Of a stretch of DNA of 64,000 nt, positions 12,313 through 23,655 are shown piece by piece. The notes beneath the pieces are model-generated. The model had not been told where the DNA came from. It saw only the letters and a list, made by a program, of their open reading frames with translations, and made no database searches. Each line of letters begins with the position of its first letter. Positions within the stretch are counted from its first letter, which is position 1. A program made the translations under genes and the position numbers. Origin of the DNA: Anaeramoeba flamelloides (taxonomy: Eukaryota > Metamonada > Anaeramoebidae); NCBI GenBank assembly GCA_027625915.1, contig JANTQA010000023.1, positions 14,508,001 to 14,572,000 on the forward strand. The letters run 5' to 3'.

Positions 12313-13194
12313 TTTGTCAAAAATTTTTACCTTTTCCGAGTGAAAAATCAACAGATCTTCACAAGTCAATTCGAAATGAAAAATTTTATCTTTACATTTT
12401 TGCCTTTCATTTTTGTAATTGGAGATCGAAGCAAAAAAGTTTTTATTTTGAAAATACAAGTAAAAATTGAGCGCAAGAAGGGGCCCTTTTATACAAAAAG
12501 GAATAACAACCAGTACCACAGAATGCTCCAAGTTTTTAGGAGTATCTTGGATTTTTATTGAGGACTGGATTGTTCCTATTTTTTTTAATTTTAATAAGCG
12601 AACAAAAAAGAAAATGCTTTCATATTTGCACAATTTAAAAAAATAAAATAAACTCCATCCTAAAGAATTTGGACATCAGAGAAACACCCAAAATCAAAAA
12701 TAGGCCAAAAAAATCAGATTTTTTTGTATTTTCAGATTTGTTGTTAAGAATTAAGAGTTTTGGACACTTAGTCTGGTAGAGAGAGAATTTTGAAGTGAAT
12801 AAATTTGTGTCTTCCACTTTTAAAGAGTGTCTAGGCACAGTCATTAGAAGAATTTTAAACTCTATTTAGTTTTCTAAAATAGCATAAAGATTCTATAATA
12901 AAAAAGAAAAAGAAAAGAAAACAACAAAAAAATGAACAAGTATAAAAAAAAAGTAGTGTTAAGAAAAAACACTGAAGATATTGGATCAACATGAATTTTT
13001 GTGTGTGGGTGATTAGGAGATTATTTGGATTTGAGCTACTTTCCCCTAATGACATTTTTTTGTATTTTTTCAAAGATCAGATTAAATCAAGTTAAAATTT
13101 ATCTAGTATTTATGTTTTTATATGTAAACCCTTTTTATCCAAATCCAAGAAAAAAAAAATAATCAACCAGAAAAAATAAAATTCTAGTGTGTCC
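12313..13194. other. spacer with overlapping open frames
   Basis: Between 12300 and 12646 all three plus frames and one minus frame are open for 50 or more codons. The plus frame ending at 12646 (reading GITTSTTECSKFLGVSW) looks most protein-like and may belong to the gene upstream. After 12650 only AT-rich sequence is seen. Confidence 0.35.
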
Positions 13195-13545
13195 AAAATG
13201 AGGAAACGAGCGTAACAAAAAAATTGTACTACTAAATCGAGTTGAAAAGTCACCAACAATTATTGATTGATCAAATGGCCAGATACCATCAACTAATCTT
13301 CTGTGATTTTTTTATTTAACTGGACTTAACTTTCGTCTTATATCAATTATTGGGAAAACAATTCTCTGCTAGAACAAAACAGATTACCTGATTGGAAAAA
13401 AGAAAGAAAAACAAAACAAAACAAAAAAGAAAGAAAAAATGATAGAAATAGTTGTTAAAATCAATATTATTTCCAAAGGTTATGAAAGCTTTAGTATTGC
13501 TATTCTTTCAACTGTTTTAACTTTTTTCAAAATGCGTCAATCCTT
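13195..13545 (-). repeat. G-family repeat, inverted partial copy
   Basis: Minus-strand match to the G repeats at 6390, 17240 and 22441. It retains the GGACACA-side end (TGTGTCCAAAATGA at 13189), a TGATTGATCAAATGG block at 13264 and an ACTGTTTTAAC block at 13511. Confidence 0.5.
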
Positions 13546-13898
13546 TCCTGAATTGCATATATAAATTAAAATACAAATTTTGTACAAAACTATTTTCTCC
13601 GTAATTTAAAAAATATAATTACCTATCAACTATTTAACCACTTGTAAACATATTCATTAATCAGAACAATCATAAAAAGTTGAAATAAAAGATGAAAATA
13701 AAAAAAAAAAATTCGAAGGCAATTAGGATATTTGTGGCCCTAAGGGATATATATATATATATATTAATCTCTAAAAAAAAAAAATTTAATCTTTGAAAAA
13801 AAGAATCTTATTCAATGAATTCTCAAAACCTTCCCACAGCAACTTCAATACTAAACCCCATTTCAAAAATCGTGACTCACCTGAAATAATAAATCGAA

Positions 13899-14021
13899 TA
13901 TATATATATATATATATCACAGGTATGACGATTTTGTTGATGTCATGAAACGCGTTGGTGCACGCGTGAGTGACGCGTAAAATTCGTTTCCCTGGGATAT
14001 ATAGCATATATATATATATAA
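13899..14021. promoter_or_regulatory. triple ACGCGT cluster between two (TA)n tracts
   Basis: ACGCGT occurs at 13950-13955, 13962-13967 and 13973-13978, spaced 12 and 11 bp, in a locally GC-rich island set between TA repeats. ACGCGT is the Mlu cell-cycle box bound by MBF-type factors in fungi; whether this organism uses it is unknown. The island also reads open on the plus strand (YDDFVDVMKRVGARVSDA, preceded by an AG acceptor), so it may instead be a small exon. No gene is firmly placed next to it. Confidence 0.35.
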
Positions 14022-14099
14022 TATTATATATCAGTAGAAAATTTTTTAAACAGGAATTCTAAAAAAAAAAAAAAACAGTGAAATTCATGCGCAATGACT

Positions 14100-15548
14100 G
14101 CATATAATAAAGATTGTTTTTATTTTTCTTAGTATATATCAAAAATCACTCTTTATTGAAACAAAAAATCAATGAAAGTAATATTAAAATATATTAAAAT
14201 AATAGAAATTATAATGTATTGTACACATTTATTTTATTTTGTTACGAAAAAAAATTATATCTAAAAAAATTGTATTGAACTTTATTTTGATGAAATGAAA
14301 TACCTTTTTAAAAAAATTTATGATCGATCACAAAAAAAATAAAACAGTAAAAAAATATCTATTAATATAATTGATTAAAAATCAAATGTATAAGATACGT
14401 AAATTTAAACCTTCTGTACTGGTGAAAGGCAATTAATAATTAATTTTTTTTGATTCGCCTATTTCCTCTTGTTATTTAAAAATGAATAAGCATTATAATA
14501 AAATGAGGGAACGTAATAAAGAAATATTATTATTATTCTTAAAAAAAAAATAATAATAAGTTGAAGGGTTATCACTTAGGTTGACACATGCATTTAATTT
14601 GTTTCCATCAGTTAAACCAAGATTTTTTTTAAAAATGGCGAAAGTAGTTTTTTTTGGACAAACAAAACAACAAAAGAACAGTTTGAAAATAATTTTTTAA
14701 AAAGTTAAATAATAAAAAATGAAATGATTTTTGACGATGAACTAATCAAGGGGTAATAAGCATATAAATGTTAAGAAATGAGAAATTTGTTGTTAAATTG
14801 AGTAAAAAAAATAGTTTTAAAGTTGAGTATATCGTATGAAAAATATAATAAAATAATTATCTTGTTTATAAGTTGAAGGAAAAATTCAAATGAAGAAAAA
14901 AAATTACTGATCACATTTTCCAAGTCAGTAATTATGAAAAAAAAATTTTTTTTTAAGCTAATAATTTGAAATATTTTTATTGTGATCAATAAAAAATATT
15001 ATAGATGACGTGTAATCACAATGTAAAAAAATTGGGTGAGCCGATCTAATTTGGAAGAGGTAAAAAAAGTGAAATTTTGAACTTATTTTTTTTCCTCAAA
15101 TTTAATTTTTTTTTCCAAAAAAATAATATCTTTTACTCGTTGATAAAAGTGTTTAAAATTTTCATGAGTTTTAAACGAAAATCCCACTTTGTGTTGTTTT
15201 GAGGTTTTAAATTTAGAAAATAAAACTATTTTCACCATTTTAACACCAAACCCCGCCACTTAAATGGGAAATCGCATTTACCCTTTACCTTAACCCTTTT
15301 AAGGAAATTGTTTCCTACCTATGTCTTAATTACTTTCTTTTTTTTGGTCGTATTCATTATTTTTAAGTTTTTTCGTTTGCGTTTTTTCGCATCCCAGAAA
15401 CGAGAAGTGTGATTTCAAAAGAATTCGAGGACTTTTTAAAAAAACAAAAAACGAAAACAACGAATGAAACAAAAAAACATATAAAAAAATCGAAAAAACG
15501 CGATTTTTTAAATCTTTTATTGTTTTGAAACAAAAAAATGTAATACCT

Positions 15549-15550
<2 letters not shown>
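14100..15550. other. AT-rich spacer
   Basis: No gene seen. A short plus frame near 15378 (VCVFSHPRNEKCDFKRIRG) is open in both directions of reading and cannot be supported. The rest is A/T runs. Confidence 0.5.

Positions 15551-15551
<1 letters not shown>

Positions 15552-15583
<32 letters not shown>
15552..15583. repeat. (TA)n microsatellite
   Basis: About 16 TA units. Confidence 0.95.
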
Positions 15584-15585
<2 letters not shown>

Positions 15586-16139
15586 TTTAGTCTTCGAGAA
15601 CAACTAATATTTAAATCTGATTCATAATTCACTGTTAAATCATTCCAAACATATAAAAACTTGATATTTTAAAAATTAAAAAAAAATAAAATCAAAAACT
15701 AAAAAAAAGTGAGTCAAAATTTTTGGAAAGAGAATTACGGATTTTTTATTACTGAACTTTCACTGAAAAAGTGTTGAACTAGAAGATTTTTTTGATAATA
15801 ATTAAATTCATTTTAAAAGATTTTACAGAGTCGAAATTTTCTAAATGATTATTTGTCTTTTAGAAGTTCTTTTTTTTTTTTCCAAATGATCTTTTTTCAA
15901 AAGAAAAAAAAAAGAAAAACAAAAATTTGCAAAATTAGAAAAAATATATAATCCAAAAATTTGAAAATATTTTTTTGATAAGAATATGGGATTAAAACCC
16001 TCAAAACAACTTCCATTCACATTATAAAGTGAGTCAAAAATTTTGAAAAATAGTTTATCTGAAACTTTTAAGAGAGCTAATCTCTTTCTTATCTGTAGTT
16101 ATCAAAAATTATTTACTTAAATTTAAAATTAGAAAATAA

Positions 16140-16141
<2 letters not shown>

Positions 16142-16190
<49 letters not shown>
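16142..16190. repeat. compound (TA)n(GT)n microsatellite
   Basis: About 14 TA units run directly into 10 GT units at 16171-16190. It is the only clear GT microsatellite in the window. Confidence 0.95.
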
Positions 16191-17239
16191 CTTTATTGTT
16201 TTGATTTGAGCTCAATCACCCTGTTACGTTTTGAGCTTGACCGGGAAGAATGAGAAATATGATATTGTTATAAGTGATATAGGATGATATTGAATAGTTC
16301 GAAGAAAGATGATTAATATCCTCTTAGCACTAGAACAAAATCATTATTTTAAGTCTGGAAGGGGATCCAAAACGAGGAATTGTCACTGGTGATTTTTGAA
16401 CAAATGAAACAATATGAGATGTTATTTATTTTTGGAACATAGGATCTAACTCTAGACAACAAAAAGACAATAAAACTAAACAAACAAATTTAAACCAAAA
16501 AAACTAATTTGTTATTTTTTTTATCATAATTTGAATAACTTGTTCTTCAAAGGATCTTTTTATCCTAATGGAGTTATCGAAAACACTGAAGTTAAATTTA
16601 ACATTTTCTCCATTGGAGACAAAAATTGGTATAAAATACAACAGAGGCAAACTAGATCGTCCAACTTTTCAATGAGTCTCTCTCTATCCTTTTATTTCAT
16701 ACTTGTTAAGAAATTCTCAAAAAAACGATCAAACATAAAAACCTGCATATACTATGTGTTCTTAACAATAAATAATTTTGACCATTCCTCTAAAATTTCT
16801 TGTCTTGACATAGCAAAAAAAATGTTTTTTTTTTTTAAATTTTTCTAAATTTAAAAATGTCATTTTTTTCACATTTTGAAATCCTTCTATAAATGGTTTT
16901 CTTTTCTATTTTTTCTTTTTCTCTTTTTTCAAAGAAAAATAGAAACCAAATTTTTTTTTATTATTTAAAAATGAGATTGATTTCTTTCGAAATGAGATAA
17001 AAACAATGACGCTGTTTGATTTTCGGCATTGTTTTTAAACAAAGAAATGGAATTCATTCAATTTCCAACGCTTTAAGGAATAATTGAACGACTTTTTTTC
17101 TTTGTAGACGATTTGATCAAATAATTTGGTTGCTTGGACCAAATTATTTTAACAATATTGTAAATCGCTGAGACGAGGACAATCTTTTGGGATTTATGAG
17201 ATTAACAACATCGCAAAAAAATTGGTTAAATACTTCTAA
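16191..17239. other. spacer with short exon-like frames
   Basis: The plus-strand segment 16555-16660 (GSFYPNGVIENTEVKFNIFS and on) and the minus-strand segment around 16480-16342 (ICSKITSDNSSFWIPFQT before TAA) look protein-like. Neither joins to anything with confidence. The block CTAATCTCTTTCTTATC at 16078 recurs at 17946, which marks another dispersed repeat. Confidence 0.3.
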
Positions 17240-17600
17240 ACTAGATTCCAAAAATTTGGACACAGTTTAAACAGTGGAAATAACATCATTACTGCACTTT
17301 AAATTCAATTTGGAAATAATTTTGATTTTAGAAAATATTTCATTTTTTGTCTTTTTTGTTTTGTTTTCATTTCCTTTTTTGTAGTTACGTAATTTGTTTC
17401 GTTAGATCTGGAAAATTTTTTTCAATGGTTGATAGAAGGTTAGTGTTGAGTTTGTTAAATTGAAAAATAACATACAATTGGTAGTGGTATCTTAACATTT
17501 GATCGATCAACAATTGTTGGTGAATTTCAACAAATTTACCAATACATTTTTTGTTCTCGCTCGTTTCATTATTTTGGACACACCTTTTTTTATTTTTGAG
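17240..17600 (+). repeat. G-family repeat, copy
   Basis: Contains a diverged CACAGTTTAAACAGTG block at 17260, CATTTGATCGATCAACAATT at 17496 and the TTTTGGACACACC end near 17573, in the same order as other G copies. Confidence 0.55.
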
Positions 17601-18215
17601 TTTTGCATTTTTTTCTTTTATTTGGATTAAAATGATTACTTATTAAAACCTTAATACGGGGTTACTTAAATGTTGTTTTATATTAGGTTTTGAAAAATAC
17701 AATAAATTGGATTTTTTTTTGCCTATTTTTGATTTTGGGTATGTCAAAATTATTGGAATGGGTTTTATAATAACTTTTAATAACATTTTGAAAGTCAAAT
17801 TTGTTAGTAAAATACATCATATTTTACCCAAATTGAATTCAAAATAAGAAGATCACAAAATTTTCAAACTTTGTCTAATAATGCTAAAGGATTTCCCAAA
17901 ATCTTCACCAGCAATTACAATACTATCTTAAACTTTTCGGTGTTCTAATCTCTTTCTTATCAGTAGTTATCAAGAATTATATACTTGTAATTTTTACAAA
18001 TAAAATGTTTGAGTTTAAAAAAAAATACATAGCATTATTATCATTTTTTTTCGAATTTTAAATAAATTCTTTATTCTTAACAAATATTTCTTTATAAAAA
18101 TTTTTTGGTTCATTTTGATTATTGAAAAAATAATTACTTAAACACATTTTCTATAATCTTTTAATTTTATCTTATATTTTTATTTTATTATTGTAAAACT
18201 AAAACACACAATTAG

Positions 18216-18459
18216 GGTTATCCAATTTCCTACATCGACAAAACCAAAAATATATATAATAGAATTAAAGAAAAATCATGCCTTTGAATTTTATTATAAG
18301 AATCCAAAAATTACTTTAAAAAATAACACGATTACTACACTTCGTGTATTTATAAAACCCTACCAACATAAAAATAAATCCATTACAGGAACTCTTCAAG
18401 AGATTAAAAAAACTATTCAATCAATGGATTTGAAGAATTTTCAAAAAAGTTATAAGTAA
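18216..18459 (+). CDS. possible exon of an uncharacterised protein
   Basis: A plus frame stays open for about 80 codons after a candidate acceptor (ACACAATTAG). It reads VIQFPTSTKPKIYIIELKKN, AFEFYYKNPKITLKNNTITT and GTLQEIKKTIQSMDLKNFQK. The alternating polar and hydrophobic run resembles beta strands. It ends either at a TAA or at a GTAAAT donor at 18456. No ATG lies near the start, so any real gene must have an upstream exon, which I could not place. Length alone could occur by chance in such AT-rich DNA. Confidence 0.35.
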
Positions 18460-18638
18460 ATTTTTTTCTCTTTCTTCTTTTTTCTTTTACTTTCTTTATT
18501 TTTAATTTGTGTTTATTTATAAAAATTATTTATTATTTTGAATTACAATTCCCCATAAAAAATTTTTAAGAAAAAAAGTTTTTTCTAAAAATATTTTACC
18601 CTAAATCACAATATATGAAAAAATAACATTAACTTCAC

Positions 18639-18644
<6 letters not shown>

Positions 18645-18673
<29 letters not shown>
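18645..18673. repeat. (TA)n microsatellite
   Basis: About 14 TA units. Confidence 0.95.
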
Positions 18674-18676
<3 letters not shown>

Positions 18677-19123
18677 AAGCGTAATTTTTTATTTTACAAC
18701 TTTTCTAGATTGGAATTCACATAACAGTATTTTGAACAAATAATTGAGTTCATCAAATTTTTGAATTGTAGAGTTATTTGTCAATAATTCTTCTTGATTT
18801 TTTTTTTAAAATCTAAATGAGATTTTTCTCATTTCTCAATTTGAAAATTCGTAATCGGTTCATTGAAATATTGTTTCATTTTAGTATACAAAATCAATTT
18901 TCAACTCAATTCATTGAAGAATAAAATATTTATAAATTCATTGATTCATAAAATGATAATCATTAAAAATGGATTTTTGGAAAAAAAAAAAATTTTTTTT
19001 TGAATCTTTCTGATCAAACTCTAAAATTTGCTGTCAAACCTAAACCATGTCTTTGGAAATTTCAAAAACACTGAAAATTCCATTTTTCTTATCAATTGAA
19101 AATATTAGTAAAAATTCGAAAAT

Positions 19124-19667
19124 AAACCATTTCCCAGTCAAAGGGGTCCAGCTGTAGTAGGTGAATTACATATGTTTAAAGGGTTTGAATTGGATATTAG
19201 AATAAAAAATTATTTTGGAAATTTTCAAAATTGAAATCATTTTTTCACATTTTTGTTTTGATTTGAATTTTTTTGACACATGTAATTCAGTTGCAAAAAA
19301 ATTTTTTATTGCAAGATCAATAGTCACAAAGGAAAAAATGTGTTATTCTAATGTTACTGAAACTATAAAAATGATTGTTAGGAAATAATATTGATTTCTA
19401 TTGGGATTTTATTTGGATCTTCGATTGAAGATCAATATGAACATTGTTGTTTTTCTCAATAGGGTTCACTAAGAATTTGAATTTTTCAATTTTTAAGAAA
19501 ATCTATTGATTTTTTAGTTTTCTTTCAGACATGTACCAACTATTCTTTGATGGGTATTATTCTACTTATTTCTTATTTATTCTTTAACGGTCTAATTATA
19601 AAAAAATAATTGATATTTGAAAAAAAAAATGCTTTTTTTGGATACCCCCTTGACTGAAACAAAGTTT
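19124..19667 (-). mobile_element. F-family DNA element, copy B, uninterrupted
   Basis: Inverted ends AAACCATTTCCCAGTCAAAG and, read inward from the right, AAACTTTGTTTCAGTCAAGG. At 544 bp this is the reference length for the family. It lacks the T insertion of copy A, so it gives the empty site. No coding capacity. Confidence 0.75.
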
Positions 19668-20540
19668 ATTACATGTTTTACAAATGAATATATAAATTAT
19701 CAAGTAATCATTAACCGTTTTAATTTTGCTATTATTTAAATATTCTAAATCTATTAATTTTAACTCTTTGATAAAAGTAGAAATCAAAAAAATACCAAAT
19801 CTTCAAAATTAAGCGAAAATGACTGAAAATGAAAATCTTATTTATTATTGTGATTATTCCTTAAGTAAATTATAGATTTATGGAAAAACATCTATTATGA
19901 TAATTACTTTGTTTTTATATTTATACAATAAGGGTTTTATGATTTTTTTTTTGACTCTTTCCTTTGAACAATTTTTTCAAATTTTCAAATTAAATTAGTT
20001 GAAAAATAACTTAGATTACACAAATATTTTCCTTAATTTAATATAAATACCAAATAATAAAACATCCTTTCTCAAATTAAAATTCATTCATATATTTTAA
20101 ATTGATAAAAATAATAAAAGGTAACCAATTTAAAGATTGCTTACCATCTTTATTCTTTTAAATGAAAAAAAAAAAAAAAAAAAAACCTAAAGTTTAATAT
20201 TTGATTTTACTCAATTTTTTTTACAAATAATAATAATAAATTATTTTTTCTTCAATTCTTTATTATTGATCAAAAAAAAAATATTTTTTCAGAATAAATC
20301 AAAAAATCTTGAGAAAATTTGAGTTACTTTTTCTTTCATTGAAGAAATAAGAGGAAAATTCATTAATTTATTATTTTGTAATCAAGAGAAAACAGATATT
20401 AGATTTTTCAAAATTGAAAGTTATTTAAATAATCAAAGATTTACTTCTAATAATTTGAATTCTGGAAAATTTTTATTAGGTTTTTTCATGATTTTCTGTT
20501 TTATTAGGAAAAACATTAGATTTTCGTTAGGTTTTTTTGA
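19668..20540. other. AT-rich spacer
   Basis: No gene. From about 20480 on, imperfect units of roughly 50 bp containing TTAGGTTTTTT begin and run into the palindrome that follows. Confidence 0.5.
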
Positions 20541-20850
20541 GGTTTTCTATTTTATTTGTAAAGTGTTCTAGGTTTTTTGAGTTTTTCTACCTTTTGTAAA
20601 ATCGATATATTTCCGTTAGGTTTTTTTTAATTTTTGAAATAAACAGAAAATTTATTTAATTTTCATTTTCTTTCTTAAATTAAAAAAAATTGCCGTTATA
20701 TTTTCCAGAATTCAAAAGTATAGAGAAAAATTAAAGATTTTACTCAATTCTTTTAAATTCTGGAAAAAAACCTAACGGAAATATATCGATTTTACAAAAG
20801 GTAGAAAAACTCAAAAAACCTAGAACACTTTACAAATAAAATAGAAAACC
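20541..20850. repeat. 87-bp perfect inverted repeat, 136-bp loop
   Basis: Arms 20541-20627 and 20764-20850 are exact reverse complements by eye. Each contains AAATCGATATATTTCCGTTA or its complement and ends at a GTTAGGTTTTTT motif. It could fold as a long hairpin. It lies about 260 bp upstream of the gene at 21112. The same CCGTTAGGTTTTTTTT motif recurs as a tandem pair at 23138-23300 on the other side of that gene. Confidence 0.85.
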
Positions 20851-21111
20851 TCTAAAAAACCTAGAAAACTTCACAAATAAAATAAAAAAAAGTATACACT
20901 TGGAATTATCCACAGCACCCTACAGAATTATACAGAATTATATGAACTCCATTAAACCCTTCCCTGATATAAAACAACTACCTAATAAAAATTTAAAGGA
21001 TTTAAAAAAAAATAAATAAAAATTCAATTATTTAAAAAACAATTAAAATTAATTTTATATTTTTTATTTATAATTTTTTTTTTACAACAATTGAAATTGT
21101 TATTCTTTTTT

Positions 21112-22164
21112 ATGAACAATAGCACATTACAATCTATTTTAATGATGACAATCAATATAAAATATCCACAATATCAAAGTAATATTTTTTCTCAAATTAT
21201 TTATACAATAAAGCCAATTATAGGTGAAGAAGTGCATAATCAACTCGAAGTAATTTTATCAATATTCAATATTATTTTATAATTTTTTTTTTCATCAATA
21301 TCAAAAATTTCTTCTTTTTGTTTAATTCTTTTATAACAAAAATTATATATTTAGAAAATAAACGAGATTTATGAAAAGAGGACTAAAAAAAACAATTGGA
21401 AAACGAGGGATTTAGATAATATTAAAGAAGCAATGAAAGCTGTTTATGATCAAATTATAAACAAATATGATCGCAAACGCTATTTACCAGGCTTTAAGTC
21501 TCTAATTAATAATGTGCCAACAGATACAAAAACGGAATCGGAATATTCTTCATTTTCAAAACCGGAATCGGAATATTCTTCATATTCAAAACCGGAATCG
21601 GAATATTCTTCATATTCAAAATTTGAATCGGAATATTTTTCAGAATCAAAATCGGATTCGGAATATTCTTCATTTTCAAAACCGGAATTGGAATATTCTT
21701 CAGATTCAAAATCGGAATTGGAATATTCTTCAGAATCAAAATCGGAACCGGGAACATATTCTACAGAATCAAAATCGATATCAAGTAGCACAGAATCTAC
21801 TTCCCACATGAGATCTTTATCATCTGATAATAATATAAAGAAAAAAAAAAGCAAGAAAAAAAAAAAAAGCAGAAAAGAAAAAAAAAGCAGCAAAAAAAAA
21901 AAAAGCAACAAAAAAAAAAAAGCAAAAAAAAAAAAAAAAACAAAAAAAAAAAAAAAAGCAGAAAAAAAAAAAAAAGCAGAAAAGAAAAAAAAAGCAGAAA
22001 AGAAAAAAAAAGCAGAAAAGAAAAAAAAAGCAGAAAAGAAAAAAAAAGCAGCAAAAAAAAAAAAAGAACAAAAAGAAAAAAATAAAGAAAAGAAAGAAAA
22101 AGAAAGAAAAGAAAAGAAAAGAAAAGAAAAGAAAAGAAAAAAGTATAAATCAAATAATATTTAA
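21112..22164 (+). CDS. uncharacterised protein with SEYSS repeats and polylysine tail, 315 aa
   Basis: Two-exon model: 21112-21249 and 21355-22164, joined in phase 0 across a 105-bp GT-AG intron. The N-terminal ~105 residues look globular and helical, reading SQIIYTIKPIIGEEVHNQLE before the intron and KTRDLDNIKEAMKAVYDQII after it. Residues ~107-200 are eight imperfect copies of a 10-residue unit (consensus SEYSSxSKPE) encoded by a 30-bp minisatellite at about 21530-21780. The last ~105 residues are almost only Lys with Ala, Ser, Asn and Glu, encoded by A runs broken by AGCA or GAA. Such a tail would bind nucleic acid or act as a nuclear or nucleolar signal; the Ser/Tyr repeats are plausible phosphorylation sites. 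No known domain recognised, so function is open. The minus strand is also open here, which is a shadow of the repeats. Confidence 0.6.
21530..21780 (+). repeat. 30-bp coding minisatellite, about eight units
   Basis: Units begin TCGGAATATTCTTCA and encode SEYSSxSKPE. Later units vary at the second and third positions (for example AGAATC and AGATTC variants), while the first three are nearly identical, which suggests recent local duplication. Confidence 0.85.
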
Positions 22165-22440
22165 ATTCAAAATATTATTGTTTAATATTAATATAAAATA
22201 TAAATATTATCTGGTCAGTTTTGGAATAATTCATTTTATTCTTGAAAATAGTTATTATAAACGAAATTATTTATTATTAATATTAAAATACTTGTTTACT
22301 AAATTATTTTGAGGTTTTACTCCTATTCCAATAAATAAAATAAATGAATTTACTTTTATGTTTTTTTTTCTTTTTGAAAAAATAAATAGATCATTTTTTT
22401 TTTTTTACTATTTATTTTTGCTTTTTCTTGCTCATCAAGA
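22165..22440. other. spacer
   Basis: 3' flank of the gene at 21112; AT-rich, no feature. Confidence 0.5.
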
Positions 22441-22996
22441 TTATCTAAACTAAAATTCAAAAATTTTCACACAGTTAAAACAGTTCTAAAGAATCACAAC
22501 AAGACACCTTTCATTCAAATTGGAAATAATTTTCATCTTTTTGAAAAATATGAAAATCATTTTTGTCTTTTTTTTGTTTTATGTTTTTTTATTTATTTTT
22601 TGAATTACCTGACCTGTTTTGTTTGATCAATATTTTTTTCGAATAGTTGATATTGTATTAAAGTTGAGTTCTTCCAAATAGAAAAACTCAAATAAAATTA
22701 GTTGATGGTATCTAATCATTTGATCTTACAATAATCCTAAAAAAATTTTAACAAATTTACAATTGAATTTTTTTGTTAGTCTCACTCCAACAATTTTAAC
22801 ACACATGTAAGATTTATTTGTATTAATAATTATTTATTTTTTTGTTTTGTGAGTATTGTAATTAACAAACAATTGTTAAAATTTCAATTAGCAAATGGTT
22901 CTTATTATTTCTTCCAAAAAATTGATTAAGATTTTTTTTTCAAAAATTTAATTTTGGTGTGTTAAAAAAATTGAATTACAGTTTATTTAAACAATG
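22441..22996 (+). repeat. G-family repeat, copy 2
   Basis: Matches 6390-6945 block by block: CACACAGTTAAAACAGT at 22470, a GTTGATATTGTATTAAAG block at 22645, a CATTTGATC block at 22717 and GCAAATGGTTCT at 22890. Identity is moderate. Confidence 0.6.
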
Positions 22997-23137
22997 ATTC
23001 GATTTTAGAAATTTTAAACTTATTTTGATTTTTTTTAAAACAATCAATTTTGGCAAATGTACTTCGGTTTTCGAAAATTTAAAAGAATTGAGTTAAATCA
23101 AAGATTTTACTCAATTCTTTTTATAATTATGGAAAAC

Positions 23138-23300
23138 CGCCGTTAGGTTTTTTTTACTTTTTGAAATGTACAGAAAATTTATTAAATTTTCTTTATATTA
23201 CAAAAATTAAAGAAAACCGCCGTTAGGTTTTTTTTGCTTTTTGAAATGTACAGAAAATTTATTTAATTTTCTTTATATTCCAAAAAATAAAGAAAACCTA
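23138..23300 (+). repeat. tandem pair of ~78-bp units with CCGCCGTTAGG motif
   Basis: Two adjacent units, each starting CCGCCGTTAGGTTTTTTTT and containing GAAATGTACAGAAAATTTAT, at 23138 and about 23218. A single diverged unit lies in the loop of the palindrome near 20613. They differ from each other at few positions. Confidence 0.8.
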
Positions 23301-23580
23301 GGCACTCTCCGGCACCCCATGACACTTTAATTCAACAAAATAACGAAAAGCTAAATATCATTTTCTCAGAGTCATTTTATTGAAAAAAAAAAAAAAAAAA
23401 CACAAACTTGTCAACTCCCTTCAAATGAAAAATATCTTCTAATAAAAAATATAATAAATAAAAATTATTCAATTTATTTTTTTAAAAAAATAAATAATAA
23501 AAAATGAATTAAATACATACATATATAAACTCACAGGCATATAACTATACATACGCACACATATATAACTACACACATAC

Positions 23581-23585
<5 letters not shown>

Positions 23586-23613
<28 letters not shown>
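23586..23613. repeat. (TA)n microsatellite
   Basis: About 14 TA units just downstream of the BTB gene's stop codon. Confidence 0.9.
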
Positions 23614-23621
<8 letters not shown>

Positions 23622-23655
23622 TAAAAATTAATTCTTCAATTCAAAAAATTCAAAA

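Noticed and set aside
12283-12633. 116-codon minus-strand frame opposite the tail of the gene at 11196
   Set aside because: Overlaps plus-strand frames that look more protein-like; no domain, no partner exon.
13786-14007. 73-codon minus-strand frame across the ACGCGT island
   Set aside because: It runs through (TA)n as a YIYIYI stretch; the open reading is driven by the microsatellite.
20490-20630. TTAGG-containing units as a telomere or subtelomere
   Set aside because: Units are long and irregular, with no simple short tandem array; genes lie on both sides.
21480-22153. Minus-strand and alternate plus-strand frames of 83-143 codons opposite the SEYSS/polylysine gene
   Set aside because: They arise because a 30-bp repeat and A runs are open in all frames; compositions such as FFFCCFFFL are not protein-like.
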